28,133 bases of DNA from JAGOPB01 sp964606295. Its GTDB lineage: Bacteria > Patescibacteriota > Minisyncoccia > Phycocordibacterales > UBA9973. The stretch covers positions 1-28,133 of the forward strand of contig CAZSFR010000008.1 in NCBI GenBank assembly GCA_964606295.1, read 5' to 3'. The notes below the pieces were generated by a model. The model saw only the letters and a program-made list of their open reading frames with translations, did not search any database and was not told where the DNA came from. This document shows positions 7,776-15,940 of the stretch, piece by piece. How positions within the stretch are numbered: the stretch's first letter is position 1; every line of letters starts with the position of its first letter. Both the position numbers and the translations under genes were made by a program.

Positions 7776-9617
7776 ATGAAGGAAATAGAAAAAACAAACA
7801 TCTCTCCTGAAAATGCCAAAATGGTGGCCTCTCTTCGTGTATATATGGATGCTTTGAAAAACGAGACTGTTAGTCTGAAGGCAAAACTCAAGACTGCTGT
7901 GGACAAATTGAACAATGATAAAAAAGTAGTTAAAACACTAGAAGGCAGTGTGACTACGCTTAGAAAAAGGGCTCAAAAGATACAGGACCAAATCAAAAAA
8001 TCCAAGACGAAGGAGGCTGAACTCTTGGAAAGCGAAGCGAAGGAAGTGCCTCCGGCGGAGATGCAAAAAGAAGAAATTGTAAATGAAACAGAAGCAAGGA
8101 TTCCTGATGACATCTCAAACATTGAGGAAGTGGCGGGAACACAAGAAGTCGAGGAATCTGTGATGGAGGAAAATCTTGATATAGAAAAATCTATAACAGA
8201 AGAGAAATCTGCGCCCAATCAAAAGACTCTTTCGGAAACACCTATCTATGACGAAGGGAGTGCTCTGGCGATAGATACAGATAAAGCTGAGGATATTCAA
8301 GAAGAAATACCTACCGATCAAGAGAAAATAGCAATAGTGCCGGAAATCTCCACTGCTCCTGTTCTTCCTGAGATAATCTTGTCCGAAATACCAGCCATTA
8401 AAAAAGAGCCCGTTGTTCCTATTGTAAAAAAAGAAAAAAAGAACCGCAGTAAAAAACCCAAAAATGCGGTGGAGGAAAATAACGTTGTAGAAACACCAAA
8501 TGAAACTGTTCTCACAAACAATGACGAGGAGAGCCTCACGGAACCACCCCAAGAGGAAGTGCCTCAAAACAAAGAGGAAATTGTTGTCATCGAATCTCCG
8601 ATTCATATAGAAATAACTGAAGAAGAGCCAGGCTCGCTCGTTATCACGAATTCGGCAGAACTTGCCACGACTGACTGCAAAGAACAAATCAGCGGACTCG
8701 TTAAGGAATTCTTCGTAGAAAATGAAGCGATGCTTCTTCCTGTAGCACAGCAGGAGCTTGGTAAAAACAAAATCTCACTCAAAGAGAAAACGGAGTGGCT
8801 CAAGAATAAAATAGCCGGAGTTTTCGACGGTGTAAAATCCCGCATCAAGAAAAATATCTTCACCGAATCAGGAAAGCAGATAATGCGCAAAGGTGTGATG
8901 ATCATGACATTTACACTTTCAAGCATCGCGAGTGCGGAACCTTCGATGGAGAAAGGTGGATCAAGCATACAAGTTGATATGTCGACAGAAGCAAATGCAA
9001 AATTCGACAGAGAATACATACAAGAAAATGTTGTCGATATGGGAGTCTACGATTCGCTTTCAGTACAAGGCAAACAGGTATATTTGGACTTGTGTGCTGG
9101 AATTTATACGTACAATGACACTGACGAGTTAGAGTACAACAACAAAGCGTACATAATTATCGACAAACAAACCGCCAAACAATATGTCATGAACGCTGAC
9201 AATACTCTTATCGCTTGCTTTCCGGTATTACTCGGTGCGGCGAAAGGCGAAACACAAAATCGCGCAGATGTAAATTCAGATCATCCTGGTGCTCATGCTA
9301 CTACGCCCATGGGAGAATATGAATTCAACTATAGTCCTAGGCCTATCGACGCAATTTACGAAGGAAGAATATTTACAATCTATGGTGTCGATGTCACAGA
9401 CGGTTTACTTGCTATGCATGAAACATATCCCGGGGAATTGGTAGAGAGAACCAGGGCACTAAACACTCAAACCATTGAGGATAATAGAAAATCATATGGA
9501 TGTATCAATCTTGATCAAGAAATTTTTGATCAGTACCTCACCCCGCATTTCACAGATGGAGGTTTTTTTAAGATATATATAATGCCAGATGACCCAAACC
9601 AAGCCTTTATCCCTTAA
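7776..9617 (+). CDS. L,D-transpeptidase (YkuD) with long N-terminal coiled-coil/acidic region
   Basis: 613 residues. Residues 1-90 are coiled coil. Residues 90-330 are an acidic, Pro/Glu/Thr-rich, low-complexity stretch. Residues 370-387 (MRKGVMIMTFTLSSIASA, then EPS) read like a signal peptide or anchor placed internally. The YkuD domain occupies the C-terminal 190 residues: AYIIIDKQTAKQYVM, HPGAHATTPMGEYEF, AMHE with His548, and the canonical SYGCINL with Cys576 as expected nucleophile. It should cross-link peptidoglycan or anchor proteins to it. It is the canonical partner of the shorter paralogue 8 nt upstream; the acidic insert explains most of the length difference. No Shine-Dalgarno precedes the ATG, so expression probably depends on the upstream gene's transcript. 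The YkuD assignment is strong; substrate and topology are inferred. Confidence 0.87.
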   Translation: MKEIEKTNISPENAKMVASLRVYMDALKNETVSLKAKLKTAVDKLNNDKKVVKTLEGSVTTLRKRAQKIQDQIKKSKTKEAELLESEAKEVPPAEMQKEEIVNETEARIPDDISNIEEVAGTQEVEESVMEENLDIEKSITEEKSAPNQKTLSETPIYDEGSALAIDTDKAEDIQEEIPTDQEKIAIVPEISTAPVLPEIILSEIPAIKKEPVVPIVKKEKKNRSKKPKNAVEENNVVETPNETVLTNNDEESLTEPPQEEVPQNKEEIVVIESPIHIEITEEEPGSLVITNSAELATTDCKEQISGLVKEFFVENEAMLLPVAQQELGKNKISLKEKTEWLKNKIAGVFDGVKSRIKKNIFTESGKQIMRKGVMIMTFTLSSIASAEPSMEKGGSSIQVDMSTEANAKFDREYIQENVVDMGVYDSLSVQGKQVYLDLCAGIYTYNDTDELEYNNKAYIIIDKQTAKQYVMNADNTLIACFPVLLGAAKGETQNRADVNSDHPGAHATTPMGEYEFNYSPRPIDAIYEGRIFTIYGVDVTDGLLAMHETYPGELVERTRALNTQTIEDNRKSYGCINLDQEIFDQYLTPHFTDGGFFKIYIMPDDPNQAFIP

Positions 9618-9645
9618 CTTTCAAGCGAAATAGTCACGATAAACA

Positions 9646-9674
9646 TTGACATATGGTAAGAAATGTAGTATACT
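9646..9674 (+). promoter_or_regulatory. Near-consensus promoter with a palindrome over the -10
   Basis: TTGACA (9646-9651), a 17-nt spacer and TATACT (9669-9674). The -10 lies in a perfect 12-bp palindrome GTAGTATACTAC (9665-9676). ATATGGT (9651-9657) and ACCATAT (9684-9690) form an outer inverted repeat. This is a possible operator for the coiled-coil gene at 9755. Confidence 0.7.
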
Positions 9675-9729
9675 ACCATTATAACCATATTTAAAAGCTT
9701 TTATATTTCAGCCTTTTATACAAATAATT

Positions 9730-9738
9730 TGCTATACT
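9730..9738 (+). promoter_or_regulatory. Second, extended -10 promoter close to the start
   Basis: TGCTATACT (9730-9738) is an extended -10 with no good -35. Predicted start near 9745, leaving about 10 nt before the ATG at 9755. It is in tandem with the promoter at 9646-9674. Confidence 0.5.
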
Positions 9739-9754
9739 AATCACACAAACTTTT

Positions 9755-12700
9755 ATGCCTAGATCAAAACAAAATAAGGGCCCTGACGCAATAACCAAAA
9801 AGACTCCTACGCAAGACGAACAGTTGAAGGAAATGCTTGCTAGTATCGAGCGTATATCGAATGATCTGAAAGAAGCACAGGCGCGCAATTCGGCGACAGG
9901 TGCGTCTATCGACGAAACAAAAAAGAGTTTAACTGAAGCAGAGGATAAAATGAAAACAGTCGGTGGGTGGATGGAAAAGATCAAGAATGGTACTGACTTC
10001 TCGGCTATTGAAATAGAGAATGCAAAAGAATGGGGGATCGATTTGAGTTCATCTGTAACAAAAGAACCCATTGCTCCGACGCCAGAACCAGCTAAAACTC
10101 CTGAACCAAAGAAAAAAACAAATCCAGAAGAAAGCAAGGCGAAGGAGGCGCTTATCGAATACAGCAAGAGCTCCGAAGAAAAAGCAACAACACTTCTCAC
10201 TGAATTGAAAGCAAAAACTGACGAACAGGACAAAATCACGGCTATACTCGAAAGCGGTACACTTCCTAAAGACAAAAAGCTTGCGGACTTCAAAAATGAA
10301 TTTGCATTACTGAAAACACGCGTCGATGAAATAAAAAAAGAGCTAAAGAATAGTGATGACGAGAGAATGGCATTTGAAAAGGATCATGCCATCGGCTTTG
10401 CAGATGTTGATCTAGATAAGAGAGTCGCATTGATCGGCACGCAAGCAGAAACAATACGAGTCAAAGCTGAGAAAGACAGAACTGCAGATGAGCAAAAGTA
10501 TCTCCAGTATGCAGATGCGATAGAGAAGGAAGCAAAGCGTCGTGGGCGCTCGTCTGAAGACCTTGCGAAAATCGCACATCTCACAAGCGAACTCAAGAAA
10601 TCTCCGATAAAACTTTCAACCCACGAAGAAGGACTTCTGAAAAAGAAAGAGCTCAGAGAAAACAAAGAGGGGATCATTTCGGCATACAAAAAGAAAAAGG
10701 AAGAACAGGATATCCTGGGGGCTAAGATTGCTCTGCTCAAGAAAGCCGCCAAAGAACATACTGAAAAAATGAGCACAACGCGACAAGAAGATGCCCAATA
10801 CGATACTATCTACGCTCATTTAGAAATGAAAACAAATGAATGGAACGCGGGGGACAAAGAACTTCGTGAGCTTGCCGTGGACTTACAGATCGCAGATCCA
10901 TCTTTTTGGAATATGAATGCGAAAACAGCAGGCCTCACAACAAAGAGCGAGAAAAAGAATCTTGCCAATGATGTAGCTAACCGTGAGAGACGACGTGTTC
11001 TTTTCGCGAAGAAGACGGCACTTGAAGAAGCTGAGCTCAGTGTTGCAGAAAAGACACGTGATTTGAATGCGAAATTTGCTAAGTTTATTGGCGCGGATGG
11101 CAACATTATAAAAGATCTCAAACACGTATCCCTAGAAGACCGCAAAGAACTAGAGGCATTTTTGACTGAGCGCGAAACATTGCTAGCAGAACGAACTGAC
11201 ATGGAAGCAAAACGTGGTGCGTTTGCGGGGGAGCAAAAGGCACTTTTCGATGAACTCAAAGGAGCTCGTGCATTACATTTGAACGAAAAACTCATTTCTT
11301 CTCGAGATGAGTACACAACGAAATACGCAGAACACTATGAAAAAATGAACGGCTTCAAAAAGTGGGGAATCAATGCATTCAAGCGTCTTGGTCTTGTTCG
11401 TGACGACGCTATGTTGCCCAAGGACTTAAAAGACCTAAAAAAGAATTACGCAGGTGCAATCGACGCTGTCGCTACAAAAGAGCGACTCATGAGAGAGGGT
11501 ATGAGCGAACAAGAAGCCGTTAAAGTCATGGGGAGATTCCAAAAGAAATTTATTAAAATCGAAAACGTCAAAGCCGAACAGGAAATCATCAACAAAATGC
11601 GTGTTGACGCGTTCGAGTCTGACAAGAAAGGTGCAACTCGAAAAGCGCTTAAGTATGTCAAATACGTTTACACACTCGGCATGGCTGGATTGGGTGCAGC
11701 AACTGGAGGTGCTACATATATAACGTCAAAAGTCATTGGTATTCTTGCCGGTGCATTTGTTGCACGACAAGTAGACAGACTGCTCGCGAGAAAATGGCAA
11801 CATGAAGAAAATATGCACAAACGTATGCTTGCGCTAGAAGCTGATTTCAAAGCAGGACATGTTTCTCCGAGTGAATACGACAGACGAATGCAAGAAATCG
11901 AACGACTCAAAAATGGTGCTCAGGCAACAAAAAAGGCAATCGTTTTAGCGGCTGCATTTGCTGCTGGTTATGGTGCGAAACTTGGAGCAGAAGCTCTATA
12001 CGGCAATTATGTTCCTGAAAATGAAGGGGGTAATCCAGATGACAAAGAAGAGGAAGCTGTCGATAGGACAGAGGATGAAGGAGATAGTGATAAGGTAACA
12101 ACCCCAGAAGAACAAACTGACAAACCAGAAACTATAGCTGGTCCAAAGGATGGTGATCCAACTCCACCTGCTCCAATAGAAAAATTTACAATGAGCGTTG
12201 AAGTAGAAAAGGGACAAGGCGCAATATCAATGTTCGAAGACCTGCAAGACAAACTCGAAGAACACTATCTCGACGATCAAGGCAATCTCATTGACCCGTT
12301 GAACACACCTGACGATGTGGCGCACATGTTGAGTGTACCAGCAGAGCAACTCGCAGTGGAATACGGTATGTGGGATTTGAACGCTGATGCAGCTGGTGGA
12401 AACGGCAATGAGAGCGCTCTCATCGAACTACACGCAACACTCTCAATTGATCAAGACGGAAGATTGGTCTTCGAAAATCCTTCAGGTGAGCCTCAAGTCC
12501 TCGATGATGGGATTGATACTACTCCCGCATCTCCGTTTGACGGCAGATTCCTCGATTCAAACGACTCGGATGGATCACAAGACAGTGGTTCTGGAACAAA
12601 TCAAGATACTCGTGAATGGAAGATAGCTGGGGACGGAGATCACGACAACACCGATAATCATGGTGATCAAAACACTGATCAGAGAGACTGGAAAATCGCC

Positions 12701-13222
12701 GATAATTCTGCAGACCATCCAACATCAGACTATCCACCAGCAGATAGTGCGTTTGATAAACCAATAGACGCAGGAAACCAAGACGGACAAAACAACACTC
12801 AAGAAACATCAACAAATCCAACTGACCACATCGAAACAAGTACAGAAGACTTCGTAGACCAATACGGAAACGACTTTAGTTTGAACTCCGAAGGTCACAT
12901 GGAGTTCAACAATCTCGTTGAAGATAGAATGAACCAATTGTTCGGGACGCAAGATATAACCGGTCAGATGACTGGAGGAATTGATAATTTCCAAAATGAC
13001 TATCCACTTCTCACAAGTCCAGACTATAGCGCACAAGACGTACTCGATATCATGAATGATCCTGCCAACGTCGAAGACTTTAATGGAAGCCCGATCTATG
13101 AAACGATTCATGCAAACGGTGGTATCCTTGGTAGTGAGGGTCCTGGAGCTGGCGAGAGTTTCACACATTATCTTCTCAATTCAGTGTATGAAAATCTTCC
13201 TGATGATTACAAATATCAATAA
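9755..13222 (+). CDS. Giant coiled-coil membrane-associated protein, family not recognised
   Basis: 1155 residues in three parts. Residues 1-620 are almost entirely charged coiled coil with Lys/Glu/Ala repeats. Residues 638-672 (LGMAGLGAATGGATYITSKVI and on) and about 727-750 are Ala/Gly-rich hydrophobic segments able to insert in a membrane, separated by a charged helical hairpin. After a Pro/Glu/Asp linker comes a compact segment at about 811-905 starting VEVEKGQGAISMFEDL, then an Asp/Asn/Gly-rich low-complexity tail holding two copies of an R-[ED]-W-K-I-A repeat 24 residues apart (953-958, 977-982). A folded C-terminal segment (about 1040-1155) ends the protein. The long helical arm, membrane hairpin and acidic tail suggest a structural or tethering envelope role, but no homologous function is visible. 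Two promoters precede it and a small helical-protein gene follows 20 nt after its stop. Confidence 0.75.
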   Translation: MPRSKQNKGPDAITKKTPTQDEQLKEMLASIERISNDLKEAQARNSATGASIDETKKSLTEAEDKMKTVGGWMEKIKNGTDFSAIEIENAKEWGIDLSSSVTKEPIAPTPEPAKTPEPKKKTNPEESKAKEALIEYSKSSEEKATTLLTELKAKTDEQDKITAILESGTLPKDKKLADFKNEFALLKTRVDEIKKELKNSDDERMAFEKDHAIGFADVDLDKRVALIGTQAETIRVKAEKDRTADEQKYLQYADAIEKEAKRRGRSSEDLAKIAHLTSELKKSPIKLSTHEEGLLKKKELRENKEGIISAYKKKKEEQDILGAKIALLKKAAKEHTEKMSTTRQEDAQYDTIYAHLEMKTNEWNAGDKELRELAVDLQIADPSFWNMNAKTAGLTTKSEKKNLANDVANRERRRVLFAKKTALEEAELSVAEKTRDLNAKFAKFIGADGNIIKDLKHVSLEDRKELEAFLTERETLLAERTDMEAKRGAFAGEQKALFDELKGARALHLNEKLISSRDEYTTKYAEHYEKMNGFKKWGINAFKRLGLVRDDAMLPKDLKDLKKNYAGAIDAVATKERLMREGMSEQEAVKVMGRFQKKFIKIENVKAEQEIINKMRVDAFESDKKGATRKALKYVKYVYTLGMAGLGAATGGATYITSKVIGILAGAFVARQVDRLLARKWQHEENMHKRMLALEADFKAGHVSPSEYDRRMQEIERLKNGAQATKKAIVLAAAFAAGYGAKLGAEALYGNYVPENEGGNPDDKEEEAVDRTEDEGDSDKVTTPEEQTDKPETIAGPKDGDPTPPAPIEKFTMSVEVEKGQGAISMFEDLQDKLEEHYLDDQGNLIDPLNTPDDVAHMLSVPAEQLAVEYGMWDLNADAAGGNGNESALIELHATLSIDQDGRLVFENPSGEPQVLDDGIDTTPASPFDGRFLDSNDSDGSQDSGSGTNQDTREWKIAGDGDHDNTDNHGDQNTDQRDWKIADNSADHPTSDYPPADSAFDKPIDAGNQDGQNNTQETSTNPTDHIETSTEDFVDQYGNDFSLNSEGHMEFNNLVEDRMNQLFGTQDITGQMTGGIDNFQNDYPLLTSPDYSAQDVLDIMNDPANVEDFNGSPIYETIHANGGILGSEGPGAGESFTHYLLNSVYENLPDDYKYQ

Positions 13223-13242
13223 GTATCTATCTAAACAACACC

Positions 13243-13521
13243 ATGCCTAAAAAAATACAAAAAACAATAATAGATACTTTGGGAATCGCGGGTTTGCCAG
13301 AAGAAATGCAACTCGAGCTCATTGAATCCGTCGGAGAAAGCGTTATGCAGACGATGATCGTGCACGCGATGGAAGTGCTACCAAATGACGACTGTAAAAC
13401 ATTGGTCAAATATCTCGACGAAGATCAAGATATGGAAAAGTTTTTCGCTTTCCTCGAAAAGAAAGTACCCGACATCAACATCGTCGTTAAAAACGCAGTA
13501 ATGCAATTTGCGAGTGCGTAA
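13243..13521 (+). CDS. Small helical protein, possibly DUF5663-like
   Basis: 92 residues, all predicted helix. The pattern LGIAGLPEEMQLELIESVGESVMQ, a central helix, and a final helix ending in KKVPDINIVVKNAV resembles the small uncharacterised DUF5663-type proteins that I recall from Patescibacteria; that match is from memory and moderate. No membrane segment or catalytic motif. It lies 20 nt after the giant coiled-coil gene with no promoter or Shine-Dalgarno of its own, so it is probably the second gene of that operon and may be a partner or adaptor of the large protein. Confidence 0.7.
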   Translation: MPKKIQKTIIDTLGIAGLPEEMQLELIESVGESVMQTMIVHAMEVLPNDDCKTLVKYLDEDQDMEKFFAFLEKKVPDINIVVKNAVMQFASA

Positions 13522-13539
13522 AAACTCCCTTAGTTTTTA
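13519..13539 (+). terminator. Weak A/T-rich hairpin after the small helical gene
   Basis: TAAAAACT (13519-13526) and AGTTTTTA (13532-13539) pair around a CCCTT loop at the stop codon, the second arm ending in five T. The stem is A/U only, so termination would be weak; the stronger signal is at 13800-13826. Confidence 0.35.
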
Positions 13540-13932
13540 AATATCCCTTTGAAGAGTACGCGGAATAATTCTGTAAAAATACAAAATTGTAATAATCTCT
13601 TTTTTCAATTCAAGTATTTTGCTGTCGCATAATTTTCTACTTGAAATAATACAACAACATAGTTTTTAAATATCCACTCGAAAGAGCATATGTATTTTCT
13701 TGCTAGGAAATTGCTCAACTCGCGCCAGTCGCGCTCCGTCAGGCTTTTCGAATGAATATTTGGTTCTCTAAAATAGTGATTGATTCATATGTTCGGATTA
13801 AAAAAATCCCACGCGGGATTTTTTTTGTCGTCTTTCGCAAGGCGACGATCCGAGAAGGAGCAAATTATTCGCGAAAAATATGTTATTTATTTAAAATTCC
13901 ACTGCTTGCTTCTAAATATCTGTTCGAAAAGC
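13531..13932. repeat. Four diverged copies of a ~20-bp repeat in noncoding DNA
   Basis: The shared pattern is approximately AAATATC-nn-TTCGAAAAGC. Copies: 13539-13557 (plus), 13668-13687 (plus), 13743-13761 (minus) and 13914-13932 (plus). The first two share an exact 16-mer, TAGTTTTTAAATATCC, at 13531-13546 and 13660-13675. The third and fourth are inverted relative to each other and match in 16 of 19 positions. The last copy covers the -35 region of the helicase promoter. The rest of the 440-bp gene-free interval 13522-13961 is A/T-rich with a TTCAAGTA/TACTTGAA inverted repeat (13609-13616, 13638-13645) and the terminator at 13800. I found no RNA gene. Confidence 0.6.
13800..13826 (+). terminator. 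Rho-independent terminator, probably bidirectional
   Basis: AAAAAAATCCC (13800-13810), loop ACGC (13811-13814), then GGGATTTTTTTT (13815-13826). A short GC core continues into an A/T stem and a run of eight T, and the matching A run upstream lets it work in both directions. It falls between the coiled-coil operon and the helicase gene, which argues against the longer helicase frame reading through it from upstream. Confidence 0.8.
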
Positions 13933-13946
13933 GAAAACTATCTTCG

Positions 13947-13955
13947 TGTTATACT
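13947..13955 (+). promoter_or_regulatory. Extended -10 promoter predicted to give a leaderless helicase mRNA
   Basis: TGTTATACT (13947-13955) is an extended -10 (TG-n-TATACT). The ATG at 13962 follows the hexamer after exactly 6 nt, so its A coincides with the expected transcription start. No -35 is clear; a copy of the local repeat (13914-13932) covers that position. Confidence 0.65.
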
Positions 13956-13961
13956 CTCCTC

Positions 13962-15890
13962 ATGGATATCCTCGAAGGACTCAACGATGCACAAAGGGAA
14001 GCGGTCACTCACACAGAAGGACCGCTTTTGATTGTGGCTGGAGCTGGCGCAGGGAAGACAAAGACTCTCATTCATCGCATCGCTCATTTGATTGATACAG
14101 GAATCCCTCCAGAAAGCATCTTGGCAATCACCTTTACCAACAAAGCGGCGAAGGAAATGCGCGAGCGTATGGATATGGTGCTCGGTGCGCGTGGCGTGCG
14201 TTCGCGTCCATATTTTGCTACATTTCACGCCCTCGGTGTCTACATACTCCGTGCTCACGCAGAAACTCTTGGACTACCGAGACATTTTGCCATTGCAGAT
14301 GAATCCCAAAGTCTTTCCTACGTGAAAGATGCAATGAAAGCACTTAGTTTCGATCCAAAACAATACGATGCTCGCAAAATACGTGGCGTTATTTCGCGCC
14401 AAAAGGGAGAGGCTCATACATGGGAAGAATACGGCAGAGAAGTATCTTCATCGTTTGGAGATATGGTTGCTCGCATCTGGAGATTATACGAAGCAAATCT
14501 ACACAAAGATCACGCGCTCGACTTTGACGATTTGTTACTCAAAACATGGCTGTTGTTGGATGGACATGAAGACATACGCAAAAAGTGGCAGACACGATTC
14601 CGCTACCTGCATGTCGATGAATATCAAGATACAAACGAACTTCAGTATCGCATAGCGCGCCTACTCGTCGGACCAGAAGACAACATTTGCGTTGTTGGCG
14701 ACACCGATCAAAACATTTATAGCTGGCGCGGAGCGAATATCAAAAATATTCTTCATTTCGAACAAGATTACCCTGCTGCAAAAGTAGTCGTGCTGGAAGA
14801 AAACTATCGCTCAACCAAAACAATCCTTGCGGCGGCAAACGAAGTTATCAAGAAAAATGAAATGCGCAAAGACAAAATACTTTTCACACGGGGGCTCGAG
14901 GGAGATAAGATTGTAGTCTGTGAATGCTTAGATGAAAGTGTCGAGGCCAATTTCATCACAGAGAGCGCGTCGTGGCTTATTGATCACGGTGTAAAACCGA
15001 GCGACATCGCGGTCCTATATCGTGCCAATTTCCAGTCGCGAATCTTGGAAGAAGCGTTCTTGCGTGCCAATATTCCGTATACAGTACTTGGTACACGGTT
15101 CTTTGAACGAAAAGAAATCAAAGACATTCTCTCGTACATCAAATGCGCCCTCAATCCCGAATCAATGCTCGATTTCAAACGCATCATCAATGTTCCTGCT
15201 CGTGGTATTGGAGAGAAAACACTCGAGAAAATACTCTCCGGCCAAAATGACCTTTTGCCTGCGACAACTGCACGAAAGGTCAGTGATTTCTTTACACTTC
15301 TCGAAAAAATAAAAGAGCAGATCCCCCTTCTTTCTCCATCCGCCCTTATCAAATTCGTTGTCGTAGAAAGCGGTATAGAAAAAATGCTCCTTGATGGTGA
15401 TGACGATGACAAAGATCGACTCGAGAACGTCCGCGAACTCGTGACAGTAGCAACTGCATACGATATTCATGACGGCGAGGAGGACTCTCTTGTTCTCTTC
15501 CTTGATCATGCATCACTCGCATCAGATCAAGACACACTCATGCAAAACGGCGGAGGCGTGAGACTCATGACGGTGCACGCGTCCAAAGGTCTCGAGTTTC
15601 AGAGCGTCTTTGTTTCCGGACTCGAACAAGATCTTTTCCCGCACACACGTTTCGGGGACAAAGTGACCAAGGAAGAACGCGAAGAAGAGAGACGCCTCAT
15701 GTATGTCGCAATCACACGAGCAAAAGAAAAACTCTATCTCTCATACGCAGGCATTCGTACGATTTATGGAGCACGCGAGATTCATTTTCCATCAGAATTT
15801 ATTTCTGATATACCAGATGACCTCATAGAACAAACATGGCGACTCGTCCGAGAAGACAAGAGTGGCGACAAATGGATTTATCTCGAATAA
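13962..15890 (+). CDS. uvrD: UvrD/PcrA/Rep-family superfamily 1A DNA helicase
   Basis: 642 residues, somewhat shorter than typical UvrD/PcrA (about 720). ATP-driven 3'-5' DNA helicase and translocase for repair and replication restart, cytoplasmic. SF1A motifs in order: Q motif LNDAQREAV (7-15), Walker A GAGAGKT with Lys32, motif Ia ITFTNKAAKEMRERM, motif II DEYQDTN, motif III VGDTDQNIYSWRGAN, motif IV LEENYRST, motif V VRLMTVHASKGLEFQSVF and motif VI EERRLMYVAITRAKEKLYLS. The C-terminal Tudor-like tail of classical PcrA/UvrD is reduced. The frame is open further upstream to 13752, but that part crosses a terminator and is not protein-like. The ATG at 13962 begins the conserved domain and sits 6 nt after the -10. 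UvrD, PcrA and Rep cannot be told apart from sequence alone. Confidence 0.95.
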   Translation: MDILEGLNDAQREAVTHTEGPLLIVAGAGAGKTKTLIHRIAHLIDTGIPPESILAITFTNKAAKEMRERMDMVLGARGVRSRPYFATFHALGVYILRAHAETLGLPRHFAIADESQSLSYVKDAMKALSFDPKQYDARKIRGVISRQKGEAHTWEEYGREVSSSFGDMVARIWRLYEANLHKDHALDFDDLLLKTWLLLDGHEDIRKKWQTRFRYLHVDEYQDTNELQYRIARLLVGPEDNICVVGDTDQNIYSWRGANIKNILHFEQDYPAAKVVVLEENYRSTKTILAAANEVIKKNEMRKDKILFTRGLEGDKIVVCECLDESVEANFITESASWLIDHGVKPSDIAVLYRANFQSRILEEAFLRANIPYTVLGTRFFERKEIKDILSYIKCALNPESMLDFKRIINVPARGIGEKTLEKILSGQNDLLPATTARKVSDFFTLLEKIKEQIPLLSPSALIKFVVVESGIEKMLLDGDDDDKDRLENVRELVTVATAYDIHDGEEDSLVLFLDHASLASDQDTLMQNGGGVRLMTVHASKGLEFQSVFVSGLEQDLFPHTRFGDKVTKEEREEERRLMYVAITRAKEKLYLSYAGIRTIYGAREIHFPSEFISDIPDDLIEQTWRLVREDKSGDKWIYLE

Positions 15891-15898
15891 TTTATACC

Positions 15899-15927
15899 AA
15901 ATACACAGGCCTTGCCTGTGTATTTTT
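15899..15927 (+). terminator. Strong terminator hairpin after the helicase, also REP-like
   Basis: A perfect 12-bp stem (15899-15910 with 15914-15925, core ACACAGGC/GCCTGTGT) with a 3-nt loop CTT runs into a T tract (15923-15927), 8 nt after the helicase stop. The same element contains the -35 of the next gene and is one of two REP-like copies around the transposase. Confidence 0.8.
15902..15921 (+). repeat. REP-like repeat, upstream copy
   Basis: TACACAGG-C-CTTGCCT-G-TGT. It matches the copy at 16596-16615 in 18 of 20 bases in direct orientation and forms a perfect hairpin. One copy lies on each side of the Y1 transposase frame. Confidence 0.65.
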
Positions 15928-15940
15928 AGAATGGTATACT
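15912..15940 (+). promoter_or_regulatory. Promoter of the transposase-rsmA pair, predicted leaderless
   Basis: TTGCCT (15912-15917), a 17-nt spacer and an extended -10 TGGTATACT (15932-15940). The ATG at 15947 follows after exactly 6 nt. The -35 is embedded in the right half of the terminator/REP-like hairpin. Confidence 0.65.

Noticed and set aside
8115..8687. 190-codon minus-strand frame opposite the L,D-transpeptidase gene.
   Set aside because: It is a shadow of the acidic low-complexity region (Phe/Tyr/Arg-rich by complement of GAA/GAT codons), with no promoter and no domain.
9691..10293. 200-codon minus-strand frame opposite the giant coiled-coil gene.
   Set aside because: Serine- and phenylalanine-rich reverse shadow of a Lys/Glu coiled coil; it also covers the promoter region of the real gene.
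12184..12470. A LysM domain in the giant coiled-coil protein (VEVEKGQGAISMFEDL).
   Set aside because: The opening resembles LysM, but the expected length and second half of the motif are not visible, so I left it unassigned.
13827..13848. A small TCGTC/GACGA hairpin just after the terminator.
   Set aside because: Only five base pairs with a long loop; expected by chance.
13531..13932. A CRISPR array from the short repeats.
   Set aside because: Copies are diverged, unevenly spaced (about 129, 75 and 170 bp), one is inverted, and no cas gene is present.
13752..13961. Upstream extension of the helicase frame (70 more codons).
   Set aside because: It reads through a strong hairpin terminator (13800-13826) and the helicase -10 box, and the residues are not like any helicase N-terminus.
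13522..13961. A replication origin with DnaA boxes in the repeat-rich A/T interval.
   Set aside because: TATCCACTC-like strings match a DnaA box only partly, no clear cluster exists, and no dnaA or dnaN gene is nearby.
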